DNA from: MPNO01 sp965205995
GTDB lineage: Bacteria; Pseudomonadota; Alphaproteobacteria; MPNO01
Assembly (NCBI GenBank): GCA_965205995.1
Contig: OZ242200.1
Span: 3,100,001 to 3,164,000, forward strand
Direction: 5' to 3'
DNA: 64,000 nt
The notes beneath the pieces were generated by a model. It was not told where the DNA came from and made no database searches. It saw nothing but the letters and a program-made list of their open reading frames with translations. Below, one piece after another: positions 35,798-44,175 of the stretch. A program made the translations under genes and the position numbers. The stretch's first letter is position 1, and every line of letters begins with the position of its first letter.

Positions 35798-37002
35798 GGC
35801 TTGCGGTCGAGCCGCGACAGCACCCAGGCGGCGGCGAGGCCGAGCAGGATCATCGGCATGGTGAGCCAGTTGGCGCGCTCCCAGGAGGCGAGGCCCGAGA
35901 CCAGGGCGGCGAGGATCGGCGGGCCGGCGAGCTGGCTCAGCATCAGCATCTGGCTGACCAGCCCGACGCAGGTCGAGGCGAGGCCGGGGGCGGCCGCCAG
36001 CGCGCCGGTGCGGGCGAGCACGGCGGGCGGGATCAGCCCGCCCATGAACGGCATCGCGATGGCCAGCGTGAGCCGGAGCGCCGGGTCGATGTCGTCGGCG
36101 AAGATGCCCGGCATGCAGACCAGCATGCCGAGATAGGCGATGGCGATCACCCGCGCGGCCGGCCAGCCGCGCCTGAGCAGCCAGCCGCCGAGCACGCAGC
36201 CCGGCGCGTTGACCGCCATCGAGGCGGCGACCCAGTAGGCGGCGGCATCGTGCGGGTAGCCGCGATGCTCGATCAGGAAGGTCGGCAGGAAGGCCGAGAC
36301 CGTGAGGTAGACCAGCGAATAGGCGGCGAAGCAGACCGCCAGCACCGGCGGGCCGGGGCTGGTGACGGTCTTTCGGATGGCGGCCGGCATGGAGGCGCCG
36401 CCGCCGCCGCCGGTCGCCGCGCGCGAGCCGCGCTCCCCTTTGGTGGCGAAAGCGGCGGCGGCGAGCGCGGCGAGCGCGAGGACGCCGTTCAACAGCCACA
36501 GCCCCTGCCAGGATGCCGCCTCGATCGTCGCCGGCGAGATCACCACCATCCCGGCGAGCCCGAACGGCATGTAGAACGCCCACAGGCCGAGCGCCATCGA
36601 GCGGTCGCGCTCGCTGCAGAAGGCGCCGATCAGGGTCGGGCCCGCGGTCAGCACGGCGACGTAGCCGCAGCCCTCGACGAGGCGGGTGGCGAACAGCTCG
36701 GCCCCGGTCCCGGCGAAGCTGCCGAGCACGGTGCCGAGGGCGATCACCGCCATCCCCGACAGCAGGATCCGGCGGTGCCCGAAGCGGTCGGCGACGAAGC
36801 CCCAGATCATCCCGGTCGCCACGCCGACCGCGGCGAGCGCCGAGATCACCCATCCCGCCTCCACCAGAGTGAGGTCGAGATCGGCGCGCAAGGCGGGCAG
36901 CGCCGCCGGCAGCTTGCCGATCTGGAAGGCGGCCACGATGCCGGCGATGGCGATCAGCGCCACCGCCGGCCAGGAGGTGGTCTGCGCGGGGTTGCCGGTC
37001 AT
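35794..37002 (-). CDS. MFS transporter
   Basis: A 402-residue major facilitator with 12 predicted transmembrane segments. The first half has the MFS motif between helices 2 and 3 (GFVADRFGHRRILL) and the usual cytoplasmic loop in the middle (KGERGSRAATGGGG). It lies 13 bp after the SMP-30 gene on the same strand, so it may export or import a sugar acid or lactone. Substrate unknown. Its stop touches the parS-bearing repeat. Confidence 0.9.
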   Translation of the reverse strand: MTGNPAQTTSWPAVALIAIAGIVAAFQIGKLPAALPALRADLDLTLVEAGWVISALAAVGVATGMIWGFVADRFGHRRILLSGMAVIALGTVLGSFAGTGAELFATRLVEGCGYVAVLTAGPTLIGAFCSERDRSMALGLWAFYMPFGLAGMVVISPATIEAASWQGLWLLNGVLALAALAAAAFATKGERGSRAATGGGGGASMPAAIRKTVTSPGPPVLAVCFAAYSLVYLTVSAFLPTFLIEHRGYPHDAAAYWVAASMAVNAPGCVLGGWLLRRGWPAARVIAIAYLGMLVCMPGIFADDIDPALRLTLAIAMPFMGGLIPPAVLARTGALAAAPGLASTCVGLVSQMLMLSQLAGPPILAALVSGLASWERANWLTMPMILLGLAAAWVLSRLDRKP

Positions 37003-37015
37003 CCGCGCCGGCGGG

Positions 37016-37894
37016 TCAGGCGCCGAAGACCGGCTCCGGCAGGCCGCGCACGCCGGGGTCGACGGCGAACAGCGCGCCGGCGAGCGGCTGTTCGGCGAGC
37101 GCCGCCCGGTCCATGCGGAGCGAGGCGGTGGTGATGTAGAGCGTCTCCAGATCCGCCCCGCCGAAGGCGCATGAGGTGACCTGCGGCACCGGCAGCGCGA
37201 TCGCGCGGTCGAGCGAGCCGTCGGGCGCGTAGCGGCTGACCCGGGAGCCGAACATATGGGCGCACCAGAGGAACCCGTCGGCGTCCACCGTGGCGCCGTC
37301 GGGCACGCCGGTCTCCTCGGCGATCGCGGCGAAGACCCGCTTGTTCTCCATCGCGCCGGTCGCGAGGTCGAAGTCGAACGCCCAGATCTGGTGCGAATAG
37401 CTGTCGGTGAAATACATCACGCTCGAGTCCGGGCTCCAGCAGAGCGCGTTGGGCACCCGGATGCCGCCGAGGACGGGCGCGGCGCCGCCGTCGCGATCGA
37501 TGCGATAGAGCGTGCCGAGGGGTTCGTGGCCGGGGTCGTTCATCGTCCCCACCCAGAACCGCCCGGCGCGGTCGATCTTGCCGTCGTTCATCCGGTTCCG
37601 GTTGAACCGGCCCTCGCCCTCGGGGTCGCAGATCGGCTCGATCCTGCCGGTCTCCAGGTCGACGTAATGGGCGCCGGTCCTGAGCCCGGCGATCATGCGG
37701 CGCGGCCCGGCGAGGCCGATCGAGCCGATCTCGGTCTCGATCGGCCAGCGTTCGCGCGCCCCGGTCGCCGGGTCGAGCCGGTGGATCGTCGGGTTGTTTA
37801 TATCGACCCAGTAGAGCGCCGCCTCGGCGGGCGACCAGAGCGGGCTTTCGCCCAATATCGCGTTGCCGCCGGCGACGACTTCCGGTTTGCTCAT
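37016..37894 (-). CDS. SMP-30/gluconolactonase-type lactonase
   Basis: A 292-residue six-bladed beta-propeller hydrolase. LGESPLWSPAEAALYWVD is the conserved first blade with the metal-ligand Glu. RMNDGKIDRAGRFWVGTM carries the Asn/Asp ligands, NALCWSPDSSVMYFTDS the later Asp and CAFGGADLETLYITTA the last blade. It opens lactones of sugar acids. Start ATG 37894 after GGGAGG. Divergent from the SDR gene across a 92-bp shared promoter region. Confidence 0.9.
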   Translation of the reverse strand: MSKPEVVAGGNAILGESPLWSPAEAALYWVDINNPTIHRLDPATGARERWPIETEIGSIGLAGPRRMIAGLRTGAHYVDLETGRIEPICDPEGEGRFNRNRMNDGKIDRAGRFWVGTMNDPGHEPLGTLYRIDRDGGAAPVLGGIRVPNALCWSPDSSVMYFTDSYSHQIWAFDFDLATGAMENKRVFAAIAEETGVPDGATVDADGFLWCAHMFGSRVSRYAPDGSLDRAIALPVPQVTSCAFGGADLETLYITTASLRMDRAALAEQPLAGALFAVDPGVRGLPEPVFGA

Positions 37895-37986
37895 GGCGCC
37901 TCCCTGGGCCAGTATCGCACCCCGCCGCGGCTTCGGGTATCCTCCCGGCTCGGCGTTTTCAACCATATCGAAGAGGGGAATGACGG

Positions 37987-38745
37987 ATGGGACGTCTTGA
38001 CGGCCGGGTCGCGATCGTCACCGGCGCGGCGCAGGGGATCGGCGCCGCCTATGCCAAGCGCTTCGCCGGGGAAGGCGCGAGCGTCGCGATCTGCGACGTC
38101 AAGGACTGCACCAACGTCGTCAACACGATCGAGCAATCGGGCGGCAAGGCGTTGGGCATGACCGTCGACGTCGCCGACGAGGCCCAAATCGCCGAGATGG
38201 TCGCCAGGACCGTCGAGAAATTCGGCAGGATCGACATCATGGTGCCCAACGCGGCGATCTTCGCGACCGTCAAGCGGCGGTCGTTCCTCGATATCGGGGT
38301 CGAGGAATGGGACCGGCTGATGCAGGTCAATGTCCGCGGCGTCTTCGTCTGCATCAAGGCGGTGGTGCCGCAGATGAAGCAGCAGGGCTACGGCAAGATC
38401 GTCAACATCTCGTCCGGCACCGTCCAGGCCGGGGTGCCCTGGATGCTGCACTATGTCTCCTCGAAGGGCGCGGTCGACGCGATGACCCGCGCCGCGGCGC
38501 GCGAGCTCGGCGATCACGGCATCCGCGTCAACTCGATCGCCCCCGGCTTCACCATGAGCGAGCAGATCGAGACCCAGCGCGAGGAGCTCCAGTTCAACAT
38601 CGACATGAACCTCGCCGGGCGCGCCTTCAAGCGCGACGAGATGCCCGAGGACCTGCTCGGCACGATGGTCTTCCTGGCCTCGGCGGAGAGCGACTTCATG
38701 ACCGGCCAGACCATCCTGGTCGATGGCGGGCTGGTGATGCACTGA
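37987..38745 (+). CDS. SDR family NAD(P)-dependent oxidoreductase
   Basis: A 252-residue short-chain dehydrogenase. TGAAQGIG is the cofactor glycine motif, CDVKD follows the second strand, VNISSGTVQ holds the catalytic Ser and YVSSKGAV the Tyr-x3-Lys pair. VDGGLVMH ends the protein. With the lactonase next door it would fit a sugar or sugar-acid oxidation step; that link is inference. Confidence 0.92.
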   Translation: MGRLDGRVAIVTGAAQGIGAAYAKRFAGEGASVAICDVKDCTNVVNTIEQSGGKALGMTVDVADEAQIAEMVARTVEKFGRIDIMVPNAAIFATVKRRSFLDIGVEEWDRLMQVNVRGVFVCIKAVVPQMKQQGYGKIVNISSGTVQAGVPWMLHYVSSKGAVDAMTRAAARELGDHGIRVNSIAPGFTMSEQIETQREELQFNIDMNLAGRAFKRDEMPEDLLGTMVFLASAESDFMTGQTILVDGGLVMH

Positions 38746-38754
38746 CCGGCGCCG

Positions 38755-39960
38755 ATGGCCCGGCCCGCGCGCGCCCCCGGCGCGGTCCTGTTCGCGGCCC
38801 TGGTCGGCGTCACGCTGATCGGGCCGCTGTCGATCCACCTGTTCTTCCCGGCGGTCCCCTTCGTCAGGCGCGCCTTCGCGGTCGATGCCGGCACCGCGCA
38901 GCTCGCCTTCAGCCTGTCGATGTTCGCGATGGCGCTGGGCACCCTGGTCTACGGCACGCTCTCCGACCGCATCGGGCGGCTGCCGGCGCTGATCGGCGGG
39001 CTCGTGCTGTTCTCCGGCGGGGCGGCGATCGGCGCGGCGGCGCCGAGCATGGAGGTGCTGATCGCCGGGCGCGTCCTGCAGGGGCTCGGCGGCGCCTGCG
39101 GGGTGGTTCTCGCCCGCACCATGGTGAGCGACGTCTATGGCGCCGACCGGCTGCCGCAGATGATCGCTTACCTGACCACCGCCTATGTCGTCGGCCCGAT
39201 GATCGCGCCGGCGATCGGCGGCGGGCTCGCCGACACCCTCGGCTGGCAGTCGATCATGATCGTCCCGGCGGGGTTCGGGCTGGCGGCGATCCTGCTCGCG
39301 GTCGTCGTCATCGGCGAGACCCGGCCGGGCAATGCGGCGCGCCGCGCCGGGCTGGCGGCGGGATACGCCCGGCTGTTCGGCCGGCGCCGCTTCGTCTTCC
39401 ACATGCTCAACCCGGCCTTCGGCTCGGCGACCTTCATGTCGATCAACGCCGGCGCCGCGCTGCTGATGATCGAGGTGCTGGAGCGCCCCGCCACCGAGTA
39501 CGGGCTCTACTTCATGCTCGGCCCGCTCGGCTTCATGCTCGGCAACTATCTGTCGGGCCGGCTGAGCGGGCGGGTCTCCGCCGCCTCGCTGATCGTCGGC
39601 GGGGCGGCGATCAACCTCCTCGGCGCGGTTTCGGCGGCGACCCCGGCGGTCGGTTTCGCGCTGACCCCGCTGGCGCTGTTCATCCCGGTCATGGTGCTGT
39701 CGATCGGCCAGGGCCTGTCGATGCCCCAGGCCCAGGCCGCCGCCATGTCGGTCGACCCGGCGCTGACCGGCACCGCATCCGGCATCGTGGTCTTCGCCCA
39801 GTTCCTGATGGGCGCCCTCCTCACCCAGGCGGTCGCCCACTTCCATGACGGCACCGCGCTGCCGATGGTGGTCGTGGTGATCGGCGCGGCGTCGGCATCC
39901 TGCCTGTTCGGCATCCTCTCGGTGCTGCACGACCGCAGGAGGGCGCCGGGCAGCGTCTAA
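38755..39960 (+). CDS. MFS transporter, Bcr/CflA drug-resistance type
   Basis: A 401-residue 12-helix transporter. SMFAMALGTLVYGTLSDRIG holds the first MFS signature, LQGLGGACGVVLARTMVSD the helix-4/5 motif typical of Bcr/CflA multidrug exporters. It follows the SDR gene by 9 bp. Its TAA stop is immediately followed by a parS site, mirroring the MFS gene at the other end of this block; the two MFS proteins are not obvious duplicates. Confidence 0.9.
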   Translation: MARPARAPGAVLFAALVGVTLIGPLSIHLFFPAVPFVRRAFAVDAGTAQLAFSLSMFAMALGTLVYGTLSDRIGRLPALIGGLVLFSGGAAIGAAAPSMEVLIAGRVLQGLGGACGVVLARTMVSDVYGADRLPQMIAYLTTAYVVGPMIAPAIGGGLADTLGWQSIMIVPAGFGLAAILLAVVVIGETRPGNAARRAGLAAGYARLFGRRRFVFHMLNPAFGSATFMSINAGAALLMIEVLERPATEYGLYFMLGPLGFMLGNYLSGRLSGRVSAASLIVGGAAINLLGAVSAATPAVGFALTPLALFIPVMVLSIGQGLSMPQAQAAAMSVDPALTGTASGIVVFAQFLMGALLTQAVAHFHDGTALPMVVVVIGAASASCLFGILSVLHDRRRAPGSV

Positions 39961-40029
39961 TGTTTCACGTGAAACATAGGACAGCAGTGCTGACTTATCC
40001 TTTACATGAAGAAATTGCCGGAAACGGCC
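39957..40029. repeat. Right 73-bp inverted-repeat arm carrying parS
   Basis: Mirror of the arm at 35725-35797: parS at the inner end next to the MFS stop, then a CAGCAGTGCTGAC palindrome, TGAAGAA and AAACGGCC at the outer end. Together the arms enclose four genes (about 4.2 kb). Most differences between arms fall in two short blocks, while parS and the palindrome are kept. Confidence 0.85.
39961..39976. other. parS: parS site (perfect)
   Basis: Second exact copy of TGTTTCACGTGAAACA, starting on the base after the MFS stop codon. See the first copy for the basis of the call. Confidence 0.85.
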
Positions 40030-40034
40030 AAAAA

Positions 40035-40050
40035 TGTTTCACGTGAAACT
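40035..40050. other. parS: parS-like site (15 of 16 bases)
   Basis: TGTTTCACGTGAAACT, one base off consensus at the last position. It lies outside the inverted repeats and about 120 bp upstream of the MetE-like gene. Single end-base changes are commonly tolerated by ParB. Confidence 0.7.
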
Positions 40051-40088
40051 AATTTTGTGCATAGTTCCGATATGCGACTAATTTTGTG
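40048..40088. promoter_or_regulatory. Direct repeat and hairpin upstream of the MetE-like gene
   Basis: ACTAATTTTGTG occurs at 40048-40059 and again at 40077-40088 (29-bp period). Between the copies GCATA and TATGC form a small inverted repeat. The AT-rich setting within 100 bp of a start codon suggests an operator or promoter. No regulator is assigned. Confidence 0.35.
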
Positions 40089-40173
40089 TCCCCCGGGGAC
40101 CGGCCGGGACCCTTTGGCCGGTCGCGGCCGGGTGCTACGGTCCCCGCCGATCGACCGTGGAAGGGGGTGAGGC

Positions 40174-41391
40174 ATGGCCGCGCAGGACGAGCGCATACCG
40201 GTGAGCCATATCGGCAGCCTGGTCAGGCCGCCGGCGCTGATCGACTTCCTCGAAAAGGCGCAGGCCGGCGAGCCCTACGACGAGGACGGCTTCCAGGCCT
40301 GCCTCGCCGGGTCGGTCGCCGAGGCGGTGCGCCTCCAGGCCGAGGCCGGCATCGACGTGGTCAGCGACGGCGAATACGGCAAATCCATCAACTGGGCGTT
40401 CTACATCCACAACCGGCTGGCCGGGGTCGAGCGCCGGGAGATGACGCCCGACGAAGCCGCCGACCCGATGAGCTTCACCCTCGGCGGGCGCGACCGCCAG
40501 GCGTTCCCGGAGTTCTACGAGGAATATGACGGCAGGGTGATGCGCGCGGCCTCGGCCCCGATCCGCCCCGTGGTGACCGGGCCGATCGCCTATCGCGGCC
40601 ATGCCGAGCTCGGGCGCGACATCGCCAACCTCAAGGCGGGGCTCGCCGGGCTCGCCGGGGCGGACGGCCCCGACGGCCCCGACGGAGTAGAGGGGTTCCT
40701 GCCCGTGGTCGCGCCGGCGAGCGCGCTGCCCAATGCGCGCGACGATTACTACGACGACGAGGAAACGCTCCTGTTCGCGCTGGCCGACGCGCTCGGCGAG
40801 GAGTACCGGGCGATCGTCGATGCCGGGCTCATCCTCCAGGTGGACGACGCGTTCCTGCCCTATATGTACGAGAAGCTGGTGCCGCCGATGACGCTGGCGG
40901 AGTACCGGGGCTGGGCCAAGTTGCGCATCGCCGCGCTCAACCGGGCGCTCGACGGGCTGCCGCCCGAGCGCACCCGCTACCACATCTGCTGGGGCAGCTG
41001 GAACGGCCCGCACGTCTTCGACGTGCCGATGAAGGACATCGTCGATCTGGTGCTCGGGGTGAATGTCGGCACCTACGCCTTCGAGGCCGCCAACCCGCGC
41101 CACGAGCACGAGTGGCAGGTCTGGAAGACCGTCAAGCCGCCGGCGGGAAGAAAGCTGATGCCGGGTGTCATCGCGCACTCCACCAACGTGGTCGAGCACC
41201 CCGAGCTGGTGGCCGAACGCCTGATCCGCTTCGCCGGCGAGGTCGGCCGCGAGAACGTGGTCGCCGGCACCGATTGCGGCTTCTGCCAGAGCCCGCTCGC
41301 CGGGCGCGTCCACCGCAGCATCATGTGGGCCAAGCTGCGCTCGCTCTGCGAGGGCGCCGAGATCGCTTCTGCGGAGCTTTGGGGGCGGTAG
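40174..41391 (+). CDS. MetE C-terminal-like (cobalamin-independent methionine synthase family) protein
   Basis: A 405-residue single-domain relative of the MetE C-terminal barrel, a family that also includes coenzyme-M-dependent alkyl transferases. The zinc ligands are visible: His and Cys in YHICWGSWNG, Glu in YAFEAANPRHEHEW and Cys in GTDCGFCQS. SHIGSLVRPPAL and VVSDGEYGK open the barrel. It lacks the N-terminal MetE domain, so folate-dependent methionine synthesis is not assured. An unusual loop GLAGLAGADGPDGPDG sits near residue 160. Start ATG after GGGGGTGAGG. Confidence 0.87.
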   Translation: MAAQDERIPVSHIGSLVRPPALIDFLEKAQAGEPYDEDGFQACLAGSVAEAVRLQAEAGIDVVSDGEYGKSINWAFYIHNRLAGVERREMTPDEAADPMSFTLGGRDRQAFPEFYEEYDGRVMRAASAPIRPVVTGPIAYRGHAELGRDIANLKAGLAGLAGADGPDGPDGVEGFLPVVAPASALPNARDDYYDDEETLLFALADALGEEYRAIVDAGLILQVDDAFLPYMYEKLVPPMTLAEYRGWAKLRIAALNRALDGLPPERTRYHICWGSWNGPHVFDVPMKDIVDLVLGVNVGTYAFEAANPRHEHEWQVWKTVKPPAGRKLMPGVIAHSTNVVEHPELVAERLIRFAGEVGRENVVAGTDCGFCQSPLAGRVHRSIMWAKLRSLCEGAEIASAELWGR

Positions 41392-41476
41392 GGGGCGCGG
41401 TGGCGGGGGTTGTAATTTTGGTCGGCGACCCCATGTACGCGACGTCCATCGTCTCGATCTTTCATCATGCCCGCAA

Positions 41477-41765
41477 ATGATCCTCGGGTATCGAGACAGG
41501 GACACCCGGGCGTTCGCCGAAGGTCGGCGAATCCGGGCCTACCAGGGTTTCGAGAGGCAGGCCGCAAGGCGGGCTTTCGATCCTGAACGCCGCGCCGTCG
41601 CTCGATACCCTGCGGTCCTTGCGGAGCAACCGTCTCGAAGCGCTCGGCGGGGACAGGGCGGGTCAGTACTCCATCCGCATCAATCGGCAATGGAGGCTGT
41701 GCTTCGAATGGCCGGACGGCCAGCCGGGGCCGCACAACGTGGAAATCGTGGACTACCACGGATGA
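41477..41765 (+). pseudogene. higB: HigB-type toxin with a frameshift
   Basis: The N-terminal part (RDRDTRAFAEGRRIRAYQGF) is in one frame. After about 41570 the RelE/HigB-like remainder (LSILNAAPSLDTLRSL, QYSIRINRQWRLCFEW, NVEIVDYH) is in another, ending at 41765. The full motif set of HigB is present, so one small indel separates it from a working gene. The intact antitoxin follows 14 bp later. Confidence 0.8.
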
Positions 41766-41779
41766 GGGGAGCAACGCCG

Positions 41780-42073
41780 ATGTTCATGAGAGCCGTCCAT
41801 CCGGGCGAAATCCTCAGGGACGAACTGGAAGAGCTCGGGATTACCCCGACCGAATTCGCCCGCCAGATCGCCGTGCCGCCCAACCGCATCGGCCAGATCG
41901 TCGCCGGCAAGCGCTCGATCACCGGGGACACCGCGCTCCGCCTCGGTCACTGGTTCGGCGCCGATCCCCAGTTCTGGCTCAACCTCCAGTCCCAGTACGA
42001 CTTGGCCCAGGCCCACAAGGCCGCCGGCGCGGGGATCCGCCGCCTGCCTACCCGGGCCGCGATCGCGGGCTAA
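41780..42073 (+). CDS. higA: HigA-type antitoxin
   Basis: A 97-residue XRE/HigA helix-turn-helix protein: MRAVHPGEILRDELEELGIT, then EFARQIAVPPNRIGQIVAGK as the HTH and FGADPQFWLNLQSQYDLAQA at the C-terminus. It would neutralise HigB and repress the operon. Intact, although its toxin appears broken. Confidence 0.9.
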   Translation: MFMRAVHPGEILRDELEELGITPTEFARQIAVPPNRIGQIVAGKRSITGDTALRLGHWFGADPQFWLNLQSQYDLAQAHKAAGAGIRRLPTRAAIAG

Positions 42074-42248
42074 AGTGTGTCCGCGATTCCGACCTCGACC
42101 ACGCGGGCACCGCCGCAAAGCTCAAGCGCCCGCGCCAAGAGCGCGGCGCGATAGTCCACCGTCTGGTCGAGGACATCGCCGAATGTGCGTTCCCGATGGA
42201 CGTCGAGAGGAACAACCGTATCCACACCCTGCTCGAGCCCCACTGCCG
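42070..42248 (-). other. Possible coding remnant, unrecognised
   Basis: The minus-strand frame ending at 42070 reads TVVPLDVHRERTFGDVLDQT, followed by YRAALLARALELCGGARVVE, which looks protein-like, but it is blocked upstream by a stop and has no clear start. The rest of 42249-42900 has no ORF I can support; its G+C falls steadily toward the AbiTii-like gene, marking the edge of a foreign islet. Confidence 0.25.
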
Positions 42249-42901
42249 ATCAAGACACATGTCAACTACGAGATCCTGCCGCTCGGCACGTTCGGGGGCC
42301 ACGAGCGGTATACCTAGGCCCCCGGCCTCGACGCGCCGTTCGAGCACCCGCCGAGGGGTGAGTAGCGGGGATGGGGACTTTGTGGTCCCGGGGCAGTTCG
42401 GCGCAATGGGGATTGACGAAGTAGAGCAGAAACATCCTGCCGCTCAGCATGGCAGGCGCGGACGCACGCCCTTCCAGGCTGACCGATGCCTCTATGTCTT
42501 GCCGACGACAATCCCAGGGAAGTCGTCAGCAGGAAAACGGGCGCCTAGCCGATCAACCTCCAGCACCCCTTGTGCCGCATTTGCGCCCGGGCAAGAATCG
42601 ACGCCGCTCGACTTCGTGATCTCGGACATTCCGTCTCTGGCAGGACCCTGGCCCTTGGCGATCGGCTGCCATGATCCGGAGGTTTCTGGGTCACACCCAA
42701 ATCTAGATAACCGTTCGCGATGCCCGCCTTGCCCGCGAAAACGCCAAGTTATTTTACCCTTGTCGAAGATACCCTTGGCACTGGCCTCAACACTAGAAAA
42801 TGATAAGATATCTACGGAATATCGAGCGATCACTCAAGAAAGGAGAACTACTAATTGACAATCGACAGAATTTTTATGACCACTGAATCGGAGGACTAAA
42901 G

Positions 42902-43807
42902 GTGGGATTTCTTAATAGTCTTCAAGCGGAACTTGTTGATCACAATATGTCCATCGCGAGCGCGCTATTGAAGCTTCGATTGCTCGCGGCCAAGCTCGGA
43001 AGCGATGAATTAACGGAGTGGATCAAGTACGAAGCTGAGGGTTATCCACAGGATGCCGACATTCCGACATATAGGGTAGTGCCGATTTCCTTTTCTGGCA
43101 CTTTTCATGGCCCATTTGGCAGCGGTGTCAAAAACGCTCCTATTCCTCCTTTGCTGATTAAGAAGTTTGCTGGTGAGGATTGGGTCACAATGAAAATTCG
43201 GGAAAGTGCCGCTGCGGTCGAAAATATGGCAAATCAGAAGGATGGTCTGCATCTTGATCTCGCCAATCTCATGGTCGTCCTTCAAGGGAAAGTTTATCCA
43301 GACTACTCACCTGCGCAGATTGTCGGGTATGTTTCTCAAACCGTACTCATAGGGGCGTCCAATGCCATTAGAACTAGATTGCTCGAAATCACAATCGAAA
43401 TCGCAAGTAAGATCCCTAGTGCTGAGGGAGAAGAGCTTGCGTCGATCAAGCGAGAACCTGAGGTGGCAAGACAAATTTTTTATCAGACCATTCACGGAAG
43501 CATGACCAATATTCAAAGTAGCGGCTCTGATGCAATTATTGAAGTAACAATTTATGAAAAAGACCGCGAAAGCCTAAAGAATGGTTTATCCAAGTTTGGA
43601 CTTTCGGAAGAAGACTCTCGTGAATTGGCCACACTCATTGCTCAACATAAACCGATGGATTTAAAGGATAGTGGTTTGAATGCTGGTGTGAGGAAATGGT
43701 TGGCGGATCGCATCACGAAGGGTTTGGATGCCGGACTACAAGGCGGGATAACCGCACTTACCCGAATTGTACAAGAGGCGGCGATGCAATACTGGGGTCT
43801 TAAATGA
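42902..43807 (+). CDS. AbiTii-domain protein (predicted abortive-infection type)
   Basis: A 301-residue protein. The N-terminal 70 residues (SLQAELVDHNMSIASALLKL, then KLGSDELTEWIKYEAEGYPQ, DIPTYRVV) match the AbiTii module found in abortive-infection proteins and at the front of some NTPase defence proteins. The rest is not recognised and has no visible NTPase motif; the C-terminus is amphipathic (GLDAGLQGGITALTRIVQEA). GTG start behind GGAGG. Base composition is clearly AT-richer than the neighbours, indicating transfer. Phage-defence role is inferred from the domain only. Confidence 0.65.
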   Translation: MGFLNSLQAELVDHNMSIASALLKLRLLAAKLGSDELTEWIKYEAEGYPQDADIPTYRVVPISFSGTFHGPFGSGVKNAPIPPLLIKKFAGEDWVTMKIRESAAAVENMANQKDGLHLDLANLMVVLQGKVYPDYSPAQIVGYVSQTVLIGASNAIRTRLLEITIEIASKIPSAEGEELASIKREPEVARQIFYQTIHGSMTNIQSSGSDAIIEVTIYEKDRESLKNGLSKFGLSEEDSRELATLIAQHKPMDLKDSGLNAGVRKWLADRITKGLDAGLQGGITALTRIVQEAAMQYWGLK

Positions 43808-44070
43808 TCGCCCACCTCAATAATTCTGTGTCTACAGACAGGGGATCCATCCGACAATTGCCGCTTCCGGCAGGACGTCGGTTGTACGGATAGGGTAATT
43901 GCCTGACTGTAGGCGCTCCCGGGAAGGGGACGGTTCAGGCGGCCTTCCTCACATTTTCCTTCCTTGGAGTTCTGGGTTTGGGCAAGCAGCGGACGAAGAC
44001 GTCGGCGGGCGTCCTTCCCCTTATGCCCCGGCCCTGGTGGAGCCGTTCGGTATATTAGAGGAAGGCGTGG

Positions 44071-44165
44071 CCCTTCGATACGGCCCTTCGGGGCTACTCA
44101 GGGTGAGGTGTGTTTGTTGTGTTTCTTCATCCCGAGTAGGTCCCGAAGGGGCCGTATCGAGGGAC
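44071..44165. repeat. Intergenic palindromic repeat, copy 1
   Basis: Starts CCCTTCGATACGGCCCTTCG and ends GGGGCCGTATCGAGGGACG, so the two ends are inverted complements and the middle carries CTACTCAGGG and CATCCCGAGTAG, also complementary. The whole element can fold into a long imperfect hairpin. A second copy lies at 45322-45416. The bases 43808-44070 before it contain no gene I can support. Confidence 0.75.
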
Positions 44166-44175
44166 GCGAAGCCCC

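Noticed and set aside
37891..39930. 679-codon minus-strand frame of low-complexity Arg/Asp/His composition
   Set aside because: Antisense to the SDR and MFS genes; no fold or start signal.
35778..39976. Reading the TGTTTCACGTGAAACA sites as plain transcription terminators of the two MFS genes
   Set aside because: A perfect 16-bp palindrome has no loop and no T-run, is repeated exactly, and equals the ParB site consensus; terminator function may be additional but does not explain identity.
35725..40029. The 73-bp arms as terminal repeats of an insertion sequence
   Set aside because: No transposase or integrase inside, no clear target duplication at the outer ends, and the enclosed genes are all metabolic or transport genes.
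42074..42900. Several 60-220 codon frames in the gap before the AbiTii-like gene
   Set aside because: None has a recognisable fold or ribosome site; only the short stretch at 42070-42248 looks faintly coding.
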